Shown piece after piece: positions 25,331-38,226 of a stretch of DNA of 64,000 nt. Source of the stretch: Oasisia sp. SBJ-2009 (Eukaryota > Annelida > Polychaeta > Sabellida > Siboglinidae). The translations under genes and the position numbers were made by a program. Under the pieces are notes generated by a model that saw only the letters and a list, made by a program, of their open reading frames with translations, was not told where the DNA came from and did no database searches. Every line of letters starts with the position of its first letter. Within the stretch, counting starts at the first letter, position 1. The stretch lies in contig OZ024864.1 of NCBI GenBank assembly GCA_964017155.1, forward strand, positions 33,014,932 to 33,078,931. Direction: 5' to 3'.

Positions 25331-25917
25331 GCGGCTAAGCAGACTTGAAAACAAATGCTAATGTTAACGTATCGCAGTGCGTGGCATATGACTAAATGAC
25401 ACGACACGAGCCGTGTGTGTGGCGTAACGAAGCGTACCTGGTGGTAGTATGCCTGAAATTATTTCTAGGGAGAACGATAGGGACAGTTCGCCGGGTAGTC
25501 TACCTACGCCTGATGAGATGACAACTGTGGTTGTAGTGACGTTGTTAGGTTGAGAAATGTAGACCCAGTGATGGTCGTCAAAAAACTCAAATGCGATTTA
25601 CGTCAAACGAAAACTCTGGTTGACTGTGGCAGAAACGTCCTACAGCTGACAAGAATTCTGGTTGAAACGACGGTCGTGGATGGATCTAACTTCATCTGAT
25701 AAAATGTGTAAACGAAGTGATGACGCATGATACGTAGACGTTTGTATACGTGACAAGAAAACACGCCTTCTAATTAAGTACCCGACCATAGCAGTGCTGA
25801 AACTGGTAGTCAGGAGTGAACCGCTTCTGTTCAGTGTGTCGTCCTGGGGTGACACACATGAGTTCCTGAAATAACATAGCAGGAACATTAAACACCCATC
25901 AACAATTAATTAAGTGG

Positions 25918-26452
25918 CGTGATATATCTACAACGACTTGACCAGTGATATATCTACAAAGACTTGACCAGTGATATATCTACAAAGACTTGACCAGTGA
26001 TATATCTACAAAGACTTGACCAGTGATATATCTACAACGACTTGGCCAGTGATATATCTACAAAGACTTGGCCAGTGATATATCTACAAAGACTTGACCA
26101 GTGATGTATCTACAACGACTTGACCAGTGATATATCTACAAAGACTTGGCCAGTGATATATCTACAACGACTTGACCAGTGATATATCTACAAAGACTTG
26201 ACCAGTGATATATCTACAAAGACGTGGCCAGTGATATATCTACAAAGACTTGACCAGTGCAGTGACGTGATATATCTACAAAGACTTGACCAATGCAGTG
26301 ACGTGATATAGCTACAGAGACTTCTTGACCAGTGCAGTGCCGTGATATAGCTACAGAGACTTCTTGACCAGTGCAGTGACGTGATATAGCTACAGAGACT
26401 TCTTGACCAGTGCAGTGACTTGATATATCTACAAAGACAAGACCAGTGCAGT
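25918..26452. repeat. 26-bp minisatellite grading into a 39-bp variant
   Basis: The unit GATATATCTACAAAGACTTG + ACCAGT repeats about a dozen times. It then becomes a longer unit with GTGCAGTGACGTGATATAGC and CTTCTTGACC inserted. It lies ~150 bp upstream of the ankyrin start codon, so it may be in its 5' UTR or promoter. Minus-strand frames full of HCTGQ are artefacts. Confidence 0.95.
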
Positions 26453-26607
26453 GACGATTTGCACGGAAGAGAACAACGCAAGTGGTTTGCGTGGAATCAA
26501 AGTGAATCAAAAGTGATGGTGTCGTCAGGTCGTGTTATCTATTATGTGTAACGCACCAACAACGTGACAGTCGGATTTCTGGATTAGAACTACGCACCTA
26601 CGACTAG

Positions 26608-27120
26608 ATGATGGCGTTTGTCTTCGACACGGCTGAGAAGCTTTGGACCGCCATCGAAACCAAGAATCTCGACTTCGCACAGCGCCTCCTGGCGTCGGCT
26701 GCAGTGAGAGGTCAAGCACGTGACGTGTGCGAACTCGAGGTCAACAAGCTTGTATTTGGACGGGTTGTCCAGCGTAGAGACAGTGTGTCGTGCTTCCACC
26801 TGGCGGCGAAACGCGGCCTACCCGACGCCCTGGCTATGATGGTAGGTATAGGCTCGAATTAAAGTACAGTTTCTAATTAAAGATGTGAACGTCTTTTCCT
26901 AGTTTAGTAAATGGCGATTTTGAGCGATTCTCATCCTCTCGTCGTAGTGCGATTGAAGAAAGGTCAACGGTTCAGAAGAATAAATAACCAGATGACGAGG
27001 CGACCTCGCGAAATAGTATTATTAATGATAGTATATATACATTACACATATGCGCGCGCGCGCACATACACACACACACACAAACAAGCGCGCGCGCGCA
27101 CACACACACACACACACACG

Positions 27121-27154
<34 letters not shown>

Positions 27155-27172
27155 AAACACACACAAAACACA

Positions 27173-27234
<62 letters not shown>

Positions 27235-28895
27235 GAATTAACTCACACCCGTCAAAATAACCCGTGCCGTAGGTTACGACTGGTCTAACACGTATGCTAC
27301 ACTACTTCCCTCAGATGCAGACCGGCCTGGACGACAACCACCAGACGTCGCTTCTGCACTGGACGGCGCTGCACTACGCGTCCCTCGGCGGTCACATCCG
27401 GGCCATGAAGTTGCTGCTGGGGCGTCATGGAGACGCGGACATCACCGACATCGACGAGCAGACGCCGCTACACGTGGCGTTATCTAGCGGCTGTCAGAGC
27501 GCCGCCGCCTACCTCGTGAAGCGCGGAAGTGACGTCAACGCACAGGACCGTAACGGTCTCACGCCGCTGCACATTTGTGTCGCCGAAAACTCGCAAGCGA
27601 CAACCGGTTGGACGGAGAGCAAGCGCGCGCGGATGGTCGCCTTCCTGCTCGCCAATAGCGCATTGCCCTGCGCGCGCAACGGGAATGGGGAGCCTGTATT
27701 GCATGCAGCTATACGTCACAAGGTTGGGGAGGAAACTATCGCGCTCCTAGCGGCGAAGGCTCGCGAACAGTGCGGGATTGACGTCACCGACGACGACGGA
27801 ATGACAGCGCTGCATATTGCAGACACACCGGAAATAGCCCGTATGCTCATCAGCGCAGGCGCCGGAGTTAACGCCTCCGCAAACGACGGCAGCACGGCGC
27901 TGCATCTGCACACCGACAACCCGCGGCTCGTGGCCCTCCTCCTGGGCAGCGGGGCCAGTCGCACGCTGGGCGATAATCGAGGTCGCATCCCGCTCCACGT
28001 AGCGCTCGACCGCAGCGACCCCGTCGGCGAAGTCGTCGACCTGTTGTCCACGACGAGGGCGGAGGTGAACGCGCAGGACGGCCGCGGGATGACGCCGCTG
28101 CACGTGCTGTGCAGCCACGCGCACACCGCGGCGCGCGTGCTCGGCCCCGGCCCCGGCGTGGAGCCGTCGGCCGACGCACGCGCCATCGGCGGCCTCATGG
28201 AGCGGCTGCTGCTCGGAGGCGCCGACGTCGACAGCCGCAACACGACCGGCCGCACGCCGCTGCACCTGTGCATCGCCTCGCGCCAGTTCTCGAAGGCGTC
28301 CATCCTGCTGGCGCACGGGGCCGACCCCCACTCGGTCGACCGCTACGGCCTGACGCCCTACCGCATGGACACGAGCTGGTTCCGCAAGCACGGACACATC
28401 GACAAACGTGCCACCGCCGTTCGCCAGGCGTCGCCTCCGATCGCCACCACTACCGCCACCAATGGCAAACACGTGACGTTCAGCGAGGAGACAAGGAGCG
28501 GCGAGAGCTCACCGGTCGTTAGAGTGACCATCACCGAGCCGTCTGACGTCAGCAGACGCGAGAAACACGTGAAACAACGCCGCCAGAAAAACCGACTGAC
28601 GCCAGACACGATGTCACGCCGCACGAAGCCGTCGCGGCTGGTCGTGAAGCACAGCGGTCAACACCCATTGCCGGATGTTACCTCGTCTTCCGCCGGAAAC
28701 TCTGTCCAACCCGTCGCCGGATTACTTCCGAACTGGAACGACGTCGTGGACGCCCCGCGGGTAATGCACACGACCGCCGCCAGACGGCGCGTAAGGCGGA
28801 CGCGGAAGGCAGCGAACATGAGTCACGTGACCGACCGCGGTGGCGACATCAACGGTATTACACGAGAGATGAATTTAATTCTGACACACCATTGA
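26608..28895 (+). CDS. Ankyrin-repeat protein, two coding exons (604 aa)
   Basis: The exons are 26608-26841 (78 codons, donor GTAGGT) and 27315-28895 (526 codons plus TGA, acceptor CCCTCAG), joined in phase 0. The first exon ends within an ankyrin repeat (FHLAAKRG). The second carries about nine more, with typical TPLHVA-, TPLHIC-, TALHIA- and RTPLHLC-type turns between residues ~90 and ~430. After the repeats comes a basic, Ser/Thr-rich, probably disordered tail. This contains KHVTF at residues 463-467, an RVxF-like pattern, and several Arg/Lys clusters (RRVRRTRK). There is no signal peptide or membrane segment. Third-codon positions are strongly G/C, unlike the flanks. The partner and process are unknown; NF-kappaB-inhibitor-like or PP1-targeting-subunit-like roles are possible but unproven. 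Choosing the ATG at 26608 over the next codon (also ATG) is arbitrary. Confidence 0.85.
27046..27236. repeat. (CA)n microsatellite with CG-rich interruptions in the ankyrin-gene intron
   Basis: CA dinucleotides mixed with GCGCGCGC runs fill most of the 473-bp intron between the two ankyrin exons. Confidence 0.97.
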
Positions 28896-29204
28896 CTCGT
28901 GTTTGTTTGTTTGTTTGTTTGTTTGTTATATGTATTTACTGCCAGTAAGTTTAGTACCTAAAGGTGATTTTGCTGTCTTCAGCGGACACGTCTATATCCA
29001 AGAGTACGTGTCCCGACTTGGCAGGTGTCTGTTCATTGAAGAGGCAGGCATTTTAGTGCGGGAGTTCATATGTCAGTTTAGTAAAACGGAACATGACAGG
29101 GAACATTTGCGATATGGAAATCTGTCCACATATTACCTGATAGTCATTAAATCCTGTATTATGTTTAAGTCATTATGCTTACTATAATCTGTGATCTACT
29201 AAAA

Positions 29205-29210
29205 AATAAA
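29205..29210 (+). terminator. Poly(A) signal AATAAA of the ankyrin gene
   Basis: AATAAA lies 310 bp after the ankyrin stop codon on the same strand. It is the first good poly(A) signal downstream, implying a 3' UTR of about 330 nt. Confidence 0.55.
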
Positions 29211-29229
29211 CCGTTTATATTGGAGTTTT

Positions 29230-30125
29230 TCACTGTGTTGCTGCCAAACTATTGTGCATTATCCAGGGATACTGTTTCACTCCTGTGGGGATGCAGTTAC
29301 TAACCTTGCAATCCAGAGCGTTTGGCATTTAATCGAAATGTTTACTTGCATTTCTACTTCAGGGATTCGCACGGAGGCATTCTATATAACAACCAGAACA
29401 GCATCTAATGTCGGTAAATCAGACAGAAACACAGACAAATTATACCCACGTGTATTTGAAAGGCAGGGAATGTGTTGTGTTATCAATAAACAAGAATAGC
29501 CATGCACATTGTGTACCCACGTTATTGTAACAAGGCTATACAAATCAGGGTTATCAGAACTGCATAGTTTTTGTGTAAACAACTACAAAATGAAATGAAG
29601 ATTCGAAAATAGAATATCAAAGTGTGCAAAGTAGCTCTTAGAAAACAGTCGGTTAATTTATTATTGTTTTTATTTACACCCAAACTAGTTATAAGACATG
29701 CACTTTGTACTGTGGCAATGTTTATGCTGGTGTCTGCGTGTATGTGCACATGTGTATGTGTTTGAATGAATTAAACGTGTCTGATTGCATAACTAAGTTA
29801 CCCCATAAATGTTTTTTTTTCCAAGACACTTATACAAATCCGTTTAAAATCAAAGACGAAGCAACATTAGGTAAACCTATAAACAATATTTTTTTAATAT
29901 GTATTACGTATTATGTTTACAAGGGACAATTAAGTCTTGTGAATCTTTGAATCTTTCAAGCAGGTATGGCAGTACAAAAAGGTGCTCCCGTGCACGTGTT
30001 ACAATGTGCCGTCTCCTCAATATGGCTGACGACTGATAACTAAGAGATTTCTTCACTAATGCACCGCTAAGTGTGGCACTGATTCAGTGTAGCAGTCAGT
30101 CGAACAATTTACGACGCAGCAGACA
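29230..30125. other. No gene recognised
   Basis: AT-rich unique sequence. The phrase GAATCTTTGAATCTTT near 29940 looks like the tail of a retroelement 3' end, but no body was identified. Confidence 0.4.
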
Positions 30126-30129
30126 TAAA

Positions 30130-30951
30130 AAGACAAACAAAGTTAACTTTTACGTGGCATACACCTAATAGAGTTAATATAAAGTAACAATTTCCACATA
30201 TACTCAATTTTTTAACGCCAGCGATTTACCAGAAAAAAACACCCAGCCATCCAAATTCTATGCGCTACCCCATCTTAGACGAAGAATGACGTCACGGCGG
30301 TGATCGAGGCGCTCTCCACGTAGATTCCCTGCATAGGGTTTGGCTGTTGTCATGAAATGGCTGCAACTCGGCTACGCGCGTAACATGCTGATGACGGTAA
30401 ATATAAAGTTGTCTATTATTGTTATCGCTGAAATCATCCCATCAACTGATGATACATGTCTACATCAAAGCATTTCTCCTCAAAATGGACCGAGCAAAGT
30501 GCCAAACAGTACGCCCGCAAATCACAAACGTGAATCCATTGCTTCAATACTACCGGTTGTTTCAACTATAATTGCAACCGTATGCCGAACACGAAGGCAT
30601 AATTACTCAAGTTTACCATAGATTTAACCACAGATTTAGATATACGTCTATAAGCAGCTGCTAGATGTCACGCCAACTGAATGAACTGTCGAAGACTCGA
30701 AGTTGTTGACCCTTAACAGCGTCGCCGGAAGCTGACCGAGATATAGAATGCCGCGCGCTGAATGACCAAGCCAAATTAACCCTTCACCTATGGCGGCGTC
30801 TAGACCATCGTGGATTTCGTTAGAATTTTAGACTTTAAAGTCACATTCTGAGTAAACCGCTGACGTTAAAAAAGTGAGTATATGTGGATATTGTTACTTT
30901 GTATAAACTCTATTAGGTGTATGACACGAAGCCGTAGCCTTTTTTTGTCCT
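30130..30951. mobile_element. TTAA-type long-TIR element (copy 2)
   Basis: It is the same element as 2923-3786, with the long terminal inverted repeats conserved. The right flank is TTAA; the left flank has mutated to TAAA. It shares internal deletions and a 93-codon open frame with copy 3, so copies 2 and 3 are the closer pair. Non-autonomous. Confidence 0.85.
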
Positions 30952-31230
30952 TTAACTTCAATTTGTTCAGCTCTGCCTTTGCGGTAATCTGAATATAGCG
31001 CCGAGATTGAACGAGTTTACTGCGCACTAAGGCAGTTCACTCGTTCAATGGTCGAGCCCAGGAAGTCGACGTACCCACGTATCTAGGTCAAAGTGTTTCT
31101 GTGAGATAGGATAGCGAGAGAGACGAATGTGTCTTCTGCATTGTTGACCCGCTCGACAGAACACACTGGCACATGGTTATCACATGTCACGTACTACATA
31201 TGGACGTGCACATATGTACGTTAGTACATG

Positions 31231-31428
31231 TCCATACATACATGCATGCATGCATGCATGCATGCATGCATGCATGCATGCATGCATACATACATACATA
31301 CATACGTACATACGTACATACATACATACATACATACATACATACATACATACATACATACATACATGCATATATACATGTAGTTGTATACATACATACA
31401 TACATACATACATACACACATACATACA

Positions 31429-31488
<60 letters not shown>

Positions 31489-31545
31489 CACACATACATA
31501 AATACATACATACATACATACACATACACATACACATACACATAC
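31231..31545. repeat. Compound tetranucleotide microsatellite (CATG)n (CATA)n (TA)n
   Basis: CATG units come first, then CATA units, with a short (TA)n at 31457-31482. Long frames in all phases are artefacts of the 4-bp period. Confidence 0.97.
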
Positions 31546-31570
31546 ATGGTACATGATGTTTTGATAAAAA

Positions 31571-33165
31571 CTACTACCGTAGTTTCGAACTGTCAACATA
31601 ACAAGAATAATACTCTGTTTATACCTTCATAATTCTAACTACAACAGACGAAGATACATCAAACTATGTCCCGTATAGTTGGCCTAGATATGTAAAACAA
31701 ATCACATAATTAACAATAAATCCACAACCATTCCGTGTGATCAAAAACGCCAATGACGACTATAACGTTGCAATCAGGAAGATATATTTTTAAGCCGACT
31801 TGCCGGAGCAATAATAATTAGTGTACGTATGTTAGAAAGTATTCATATGCTGCGGGAGACTAATAAATGGACATTCTTTGTTTATTAGAAACAGCAACAA
31901 AATATGGCGGACTCCATTTTCCGACGTATCCGCGGTAACGTTTAATGCCGCCACCTTCTGGATAAATTACGTAACTAGCTGTAGATATATTCCGGTAGAC
32001 GGCATGCTTGTCACAATCACTTAATAATGCAATTCTAGCTCAATTTGATTAATATAATTTAGCAACTTTTAAATGATGTCATACGATCAAATTATAGACA
32101 TTAATGCTTTTATAACTTGACGAAAGGATTGCAATATAAGATAAATGTAAGTGAGCTACTTACCACATCATACTTTTTATGAGAAAATAGTGAAACATTT
32201 CCATGACCATGTCCGTAAATGTGCCCAAAATGTGTATTGGTTACAAGTATTATCAAACATAAATAATATTACTTGTTTATATTAAGCAATACCGTAGTTT
32301 CGAACCGACAAACAGTAAGTGAATAATGCGCATATCTACTAATACGTACACCCACTATAAGTTTAAATACAACAGACATTGATACACCAAGCTATATTCC
32401 GTCTAGTTGGCCTACATATGTCTAACTTTATCACCTAATTAGCAATAAATCCACAATCCTTGCGCGTGATCAAAAACGCCAATGACGACTAAAACGTTGT
32501 AATCAGGAAGATATAATTCTCGAATCCGACATGCCGGAATAATAACAATTAGGGTAGGTACGTAAGAAAGTATTCATATGTTGCGGGAGGTTAATAAATG
32601 GACATTAATTGTTTATTAGGAACTGTAACAAAATATGGCGGAGTCAATTTTTTTACGTATCCACGGAAACGTTAAATGCGCCACCTTCTGGATAAATTAC
32701 GTAAGTAGAGGTATATTATGTATTCCGGTAGACGACATGCGTGTAACAATCACTTAATAATGCAATTATAGCATGGAGTTGTGTATTAATTTTGATTAAT
32801 ATAATAAGTAACATTTAAATGGTGTCATACGATAAATGTTAGACATTAATGCTTTTATGTATTTAGCAAATGATTCATATAGGATATATGTAAGTGAGCT
32901 ACTGGCCCAATCATATGTGAAAAGTTGTAACCACTTCCATGCCCTTAGATGTGCCAAAATGTGTTTGTGATAAAAAGTACTATAATACCGAAATAATATT
33001 TCATATTTATTTAAGGCAATACCGTAGTTTCGATAGTTTCGAAATGTCAAACGTTACACGAATAATACGCATCTCTACCATTGTCTATATCCCCATAAGT
33101 CTAGCTGCAACAGACGAAGGTACATCAAGCTATGTCCCGTCTAGTTGGCCTGGATATGTGTAATA
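31571..33165. repeat. ~720-bp tandem repeat, two units and a partial third
   Basis: The landmark TACCGTAGTTTCGA recurs at about 31575, 32290 and 33021. Within each unit the phrases AATAAATCCACAA, AATGACGACT, TTGCGGGAG and ATGGCGGA appear in the same order. Another, interrupted array lies at 44880-45735. No gene is encoded. Confidence 0.88.
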
Positions 33166-33791
33166 TGTTTCGCTTAAAGATACTCAATCCACTCATTCCC
33201 ATAAAAATTGTTTGCTCCTAGCGATTATTAGTCATTTCACAAAAAGCGGATGTATCAAATACACCCGAATGATTGACTAGTTAGTTTATGCATACATGTT
33301 ACTTCAATTTTCTTCAATTAATAGAACAAATGCGAACTTTTTCGATTTTTGTTTCTACACAGAGCGTGTAGAAACTATGTACGATTCCTAACTATGGAAA
33401 TGGCGTTTTGAGCGGAATACGCTTTAGCCTTCACGCGAACGAGGCTTGGGGCGAGATTGCCGGCTTCACCCTGTCGAGTTGTTTACGTTTAGAAACGGCG
33501 AGTGTAGGCACAAATATGATTTTTATGTGCCACCAACACGGCAAATTAAGCAGACAAAGACAGCATCGACACATGATTGGGAAAGAATATGGAACTAGTC
33601 TAAGCAGTGAACAGAACTACCTCACCATATACGAAAGCTTAGAACAAGAAAACAATTTAAAAGCAAGCTAAATGAGTTATTACTGGTCTGATGGCATATG
33701 TATCTTAGGCATTTATAAGGATTATGTACCGTAGTTATAGTATTCTTTTATTATTTATCATTAATTGTATTTATTGTTTAGACTTATTTAA

Positions 33792-34617
33792 AGGACAAAC
33801 AAAGTTAACTTTTACGTGGCATACACCTAATAGAGTTAATATAAAGTAACAAATTCCACATATACTCAATTTTTTAACGCCAGCGGTTTACCAGAAAAAT
33901 ATTTTTAACACCCAGCCATCCAAATTCTATGCGCTACCCCATCTTAGACGAAGAATGACGTCACGACGGTGATCGAGGCGCTCTCCACGTAGATTCCCTG
34001 CATAGGGTTTGGCTGTTGTCATGAAATGGCTGCAACTCGGCAACGCGCGTAACATGCTGATGACGGTAAATATAAAGTTGTCTATTATTGTTATCGCTGA
34101 AATCATCCCATCAACTGATGATACATGTCTACATCAAAGCATTTCTCCTCGAAATGGACCGAGCAAAGTGCCAAACAGTACGCCCGCAAATCACCAACGT
34201 GAATCCATTGCTTCAATACTACCGGTTGTTTTAACTATTATTGCAACCGTATGCCGAACACGAAGGCATAATTACTCAAGTTTACCATAGATTTAACCAC
34301 AGATTTAGATATACGTCTATAAGCAGCTGCTAGATGTCACGCCAATTGAACGAACTGTCGAAGACTCGAAGTTGTTGACCCTTAACAGCGTCGCCGGAAG
34401 TTGACCGAGATATAGAATGCCGCGCGCTGAATGCCCAAGCCAAATTAACCCTTCACCTATGGCGGCGTCTAGACCATCGTGGATTTCGTTAGAATTTTAG
34501 ATTTTAAAGTCACATTCTGAGTACCGCTGACGTTAAAAAATTGAGTATATCTGGAAATTGTTACTTTGTATAAACTCTATTAGGTGTATGACACGAAGCC
34601 GTAGCCTTTTTTCCCCT
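33792..34617. mobile_element. TTAA-type long-TIR element (copy 3)
   Basis: It begins AGGACAAACAAAG and ends CTTTTTTCCCCT, flanked by TTAA at 33788-33791 and 34618-34621. The long inverted arms match copies 1 and 2. It is most similar to copy 2, which lies 3.7 kb away. Confidence 0.87.
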
Positions 34618-34729
34618 TTAAGTACTTAGTAATATTAGTAGTTGTAGTATTCTATTTATTATGATTCATGATACTGATAATGACATTTATTTATTTTTAT
34701 ATATTTAGTTTACTTTTATAATAATGTCC

Positions 34730-34875
34730 ATAAAGTGTTATGTCTTGGTGGTCCTCGGTATAAGCCCCAAGGGGTTTCTAGAGGATCTCCGCGGTTACAT
34801 TTAATAATCATGTTTATGCTTATGTTTGTATGTTGTTGTTGTGACCGAAATAAAATTCAATTCAATTCAATGACT
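34730..34875 (+). mobile_element. Non-LTR retrotransposon 3'-UTR fragment with ATTCA tail
   Basis: A small stem AAGCCCC-aa-GGGGTTT is followed by AATAAA and a tail of ATTCA repeats, the layout of a CR1/L2-type 3' end on the plus strand. No coding part is visible upstream. Confidence 0.5.
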
Positions 34876-35424
34876 TCGCCTTCGGAACAGTGAAAGTGCC
34901 CTTTGCAAGCTACGGGCGAACGAACTGTCACTGACACTGACTTACTGCACAGTCCACATGCAGCGTTCGCACAGATGTTCTTCCAGATAGGTTAGTAATT
35001 ACGAATTGCTCAGCTATAATCACGTCTATATATTTAGGCGTCACTGATATTTCTGTTTTTTTTTTTATTGTTTACCTTCAACCTCGGCGCTTATTCAGCC
35101 AATGCCATGCGACAAAATAGCAGCGTCGAAGGTATGGCTATGCTATGAGTATGACTACGCCAGCCATAGACTATGGCCTATATGACTATCACATGCCAGT
35201 GATTTATTATAATACTGTAACTATGTAATGTTTATGTCACATATGGTAGGTAGCAGGTTAATATCCTAAGCCTAAGGCTAAGATTAATTAACTAGGCTTA
35301 ATTAACCTAATAGTAGCTAGGCATAATGTAAAATTAATGCATTATATGTCATCCGTAACAGTTATACTTAGGCCTGCGTTATACTTATTCATAATGACAA
35401 TATTTAATACATTTATAACAATAA
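34876..35424. other. No gene recognised
   Basis: AT-rich. A short region of alternating CTAAGCCTAAGGCTAAG and TTAATTAACTAGGCTTAATTAA forms weak palindromes near 35260-35310. Confidence 0.4.
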
Positions 35425-36511
35425 TATTAAACAGATAAAAATAGCAATATTAGAAGTAATCTAATAAATGTAATAATAATCAAGTTATTCATTTTCTATT
35501 ACTGTTCAGCATTTCAGTTAAATAAATATTCAGTCAGATTTCCGTAATTAATACCTTCTCTTCCCAGAGAAGCCACATCTTCTCACCCTCCTGCTTAGTA
35601 CAAAAAGTACAAGTTATATTGTGACAGTCCCAGAGAAACACTGCAGGAGATAAGCATCCCCTAACATCTTGCTTTGTAATTTTAGAAGCCATGCCACAGC
35701 CCCCACCTGTACTGCTTGCTCGTTCAGTATGGTGTGAATGATTGGGCAGTTAGCTGCTAAATCCTTGTCCATTATGTTTAAGTAAGTGTAAACTGTAAAC
35801 CTGTCTAAATCCCCAACTATTATGTTTGTCCCATCTGATATATGACATATTTGAATTGGATATTATTGCTAATATGATCCCTGGGATTTAAAATGTTGTT
35901 ATTGTATAATTTATATTTGATCATGTGTATTTGACATTTAAAAGGGGACATTTGAAATTCTTAAATGCATCATATTTGTATTTGATTAAGAAGTTTAATA
36001 TTTTCCTTTTGATACTTCATTGACATAGTTGAACCACCACTAAATTGACACTCATTATAACACTTGTATGCTATTTGTTACAGTATCACTATGATATTTT
36101 TAGTTTGTAGTATCATGATATATGGACTTCTTGAGTACCAATCCAGTATTAAATGGTTCATTCAACACATGAGAAAGTCAGCTGATGATTTATAATAATA
36201 ATAACATCTGGACAGTGGATAGCAGTTAGCAGTAATCAGTTAGAACACTAGATATTGGCACAGCAACAGAAAATGAATGACACCTGATTCCATGGAGGTC
36301 ACCTTTACGGTAGAAACAGGATATTCATTAAAGTAATCGTGAAAGTACCAGTAATCATGATTACATTCTAGAGTAATCGTACTCGTACTCGAGTACATTC
36401 TAAAGTAATCGTACTCGTACTCGAGTACATTTGTTTTATGAGTACTCGTACTCATGCATGTTCAAAGTAATCGTACTCGAGTACATTTGTATTGTACTCA
36501 CTCCATCTCTG
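35425..36511. mobile_element. hAT-like element copy 2, inverted and truncated
   Basis: The reverse complement matches the element at 7583-9539: the terminus CTCACTCCATCTCTG at 36511, subterminal GTACTCGAGTAC palindromes at 36380-36490, and the body segment CTTCTCTTCCCAGAGAAGCC at 35575. It lacks the nested MITE and ends at about 35425 without the opposite terminus. Confidence 0.8.
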
Positions 36512-37777
36512 AATTATTACCATGATATTGACTTTGGCTACATGTGTCGCACATATAAAATATCATACATGTCAGACCCATGTTAATTGTCACTTTGTTT
36601 CTTGTATACGCAGATGTGGATGTACAGCAAAATGCCAGGAAGCTGGTATGCAGTATCATCAAAAAGAGTGAACTCACACAACGTCATCGATATCCAAGCT
36701 GATGTAGTTCACCAAAGAATGTCGAACCTGTCTTACAGTGTTGAGAGAGGTTGACCAAAGGCTCATGCCATATTTGACAGACCATGGCATCCACCGTTCC
36801 ATCACCAACTGCAAAGCTAGTCAGGCGTCACCATATTCGCATGTCAAGCACTCTGCATTCTACATTCTACTCAGTCAGGGTATCTGACCGGCATGGAAGC
36901 CAGTGTACACACCACCAGTACTGCGGAGTACATTCGAATATTTGACATTTAATATGCAGCATCTTGCACGGCTCATAGCTGTATAGTCCTGTCCACAAAT
37001 ACAACTGTCCTGTAACTTGTTGAACTAGTGCTAGTAAGCATTGTTCAGTTTCTTGTTGACCTGTAAAGAAAAGCATGTATTCAATTTCAGTAAACAAACA
37101 ACATGCATCTTGGTAGTGGAGTTGGGAGTAAATAATGATGCCATGCAATAACTACTACATGGTGTACCAGGTGTACACATTTTCATTTTTGACATTTTAT
37201 GTCAAACATGGTTGTCTGGTCAATGCAAATGTTGGAAATGACAAAATAAGGTTATTGTGATGCCAACAGCACATTCCCTCAGAAAATATTCAAGCATTCA
37301 TAATATGTATGTCTACCTTCTTCAAAACTGTAAATACTATTGATTTCTTGAGTCATCGCTTCAGTATTTCCCCTGCTATATGATGAGTGAGGTGGACCAC
37401 ATCAGTGTTTTTCTAAGCCATTTTGCACAAAATATGCCAGGATGACCACCTCATAGGTATTTCTTGCTATTAACATGTTTACACTTGTAGCTGTGCATTT
37501 GATTCCTCTCTATTTCCCAGGGAATATGTTAAAGCATCCTTCAAAATGCACCATTTTGATGGTAATTTTAAAAATTGATCTATGTAGCCATGCCCCACGA
37601 CTCACACAGTGTATGTGCATTAATGTCTGTTGACACACTTGGTATAATATGCATTATACAAGAGCAAAGGTTATTCTAGTTTTCCATGTTCAAGATAATA
37701 TGTTAATGAAAACAAAGGTATATTTAAATGGACATATTAAAATATTTTGATAGTTTATACATTGTTGATTGTTAAAA
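36512..37777. other. No gene recognised
   Basis: An acceptor-like GTATACGCAG at 36607-36616 is followed by a frame that closes within 100 bp. No domain or family resemblance was found on either strand. Confidence 0.4.
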
Positions 37778-38226
37778 TGTTTAAATTACCTGGATTGATC
37801 AGATGTGAGCCTCCCACAGACTACGTATCATCACTGCATCTGCCATACCCATGTGACTATCTTAATATTAGCCTCTCCTCTGCCTTGTGTCACTTTTGCA
37901 TTGTAGACGTAGTATGGCCTGTAGCAATATTATAATTCGAATATATTATGCATTCATATACTGCTGTGATGAAAATGTTGATAAATATTTGAAAACAGCT
38001 GTTTAAATTACCTGGATTGATCAGATGTGAGCCTCCCGCAAACTACGTATCCTCCCTGCATCTGCCATACCCATGGCCATGTGGCTGCCTTAATCTTAGC
38101 CTCTCCTCTGCCTTGTCTCACTTTTGTATTGTAGTGTGGCCTGTAGCAATATTATAATTCGAATATATTATGCATTCAGTTACTGCTGTGATGAAAATTT
38201 TGATAAATATTTGAAAACAGCTGGAA
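37778..38226. repeat. ~224-bp tandem duplication
   Basis: The segment TTTAAATTACCTGGATTGAT ... TTTGAAAACAGCTG occurs at 37778-38002 and again at 38003-38226, with substitutions and one indel (ACGTAGT). It has no coding content. Confidence 0.9.

Noticed and set aside
25918..26452. Direct repeats with regular spacing that might suggest a CRISPR array
   Set aside because: The repeats are contiguous with no unique spacers, and the genome is eukaryotic.
25918..26510. Minus-strand open frames of ~98 codons with repeated HCTGQ/CSYITSLHWS units
   Set aside because: They are read through a 26-bp minisatellite that stays open by chance. There is no start context, domain or conservation of units at the codon level.
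26911..27288. 125-codon frame upstream of the second ankyrin exon
   Set aside because: It is mostly His/Thr from the CA microsatellite in the intron. The splice sites at 26842 and 27314 exclude it.
27716..28472. Long minus-strand frames of 195 and 241 codons
   Set aside because: They are shadows of the GC-rich ankyrin exon on the opposite strand.
31173..31632. Many long frames of alternating Tyr/Ile/His/Met/Cys
   Set aside because: All are translations of CATG/CATA/TA microsatellites.
30340..34290. A 93-codon frame conserved in two TTAA-type elements
   Set aside because: It is broken in the third copy and has no domain. Similarity follows from recent common ancestry of the elements.
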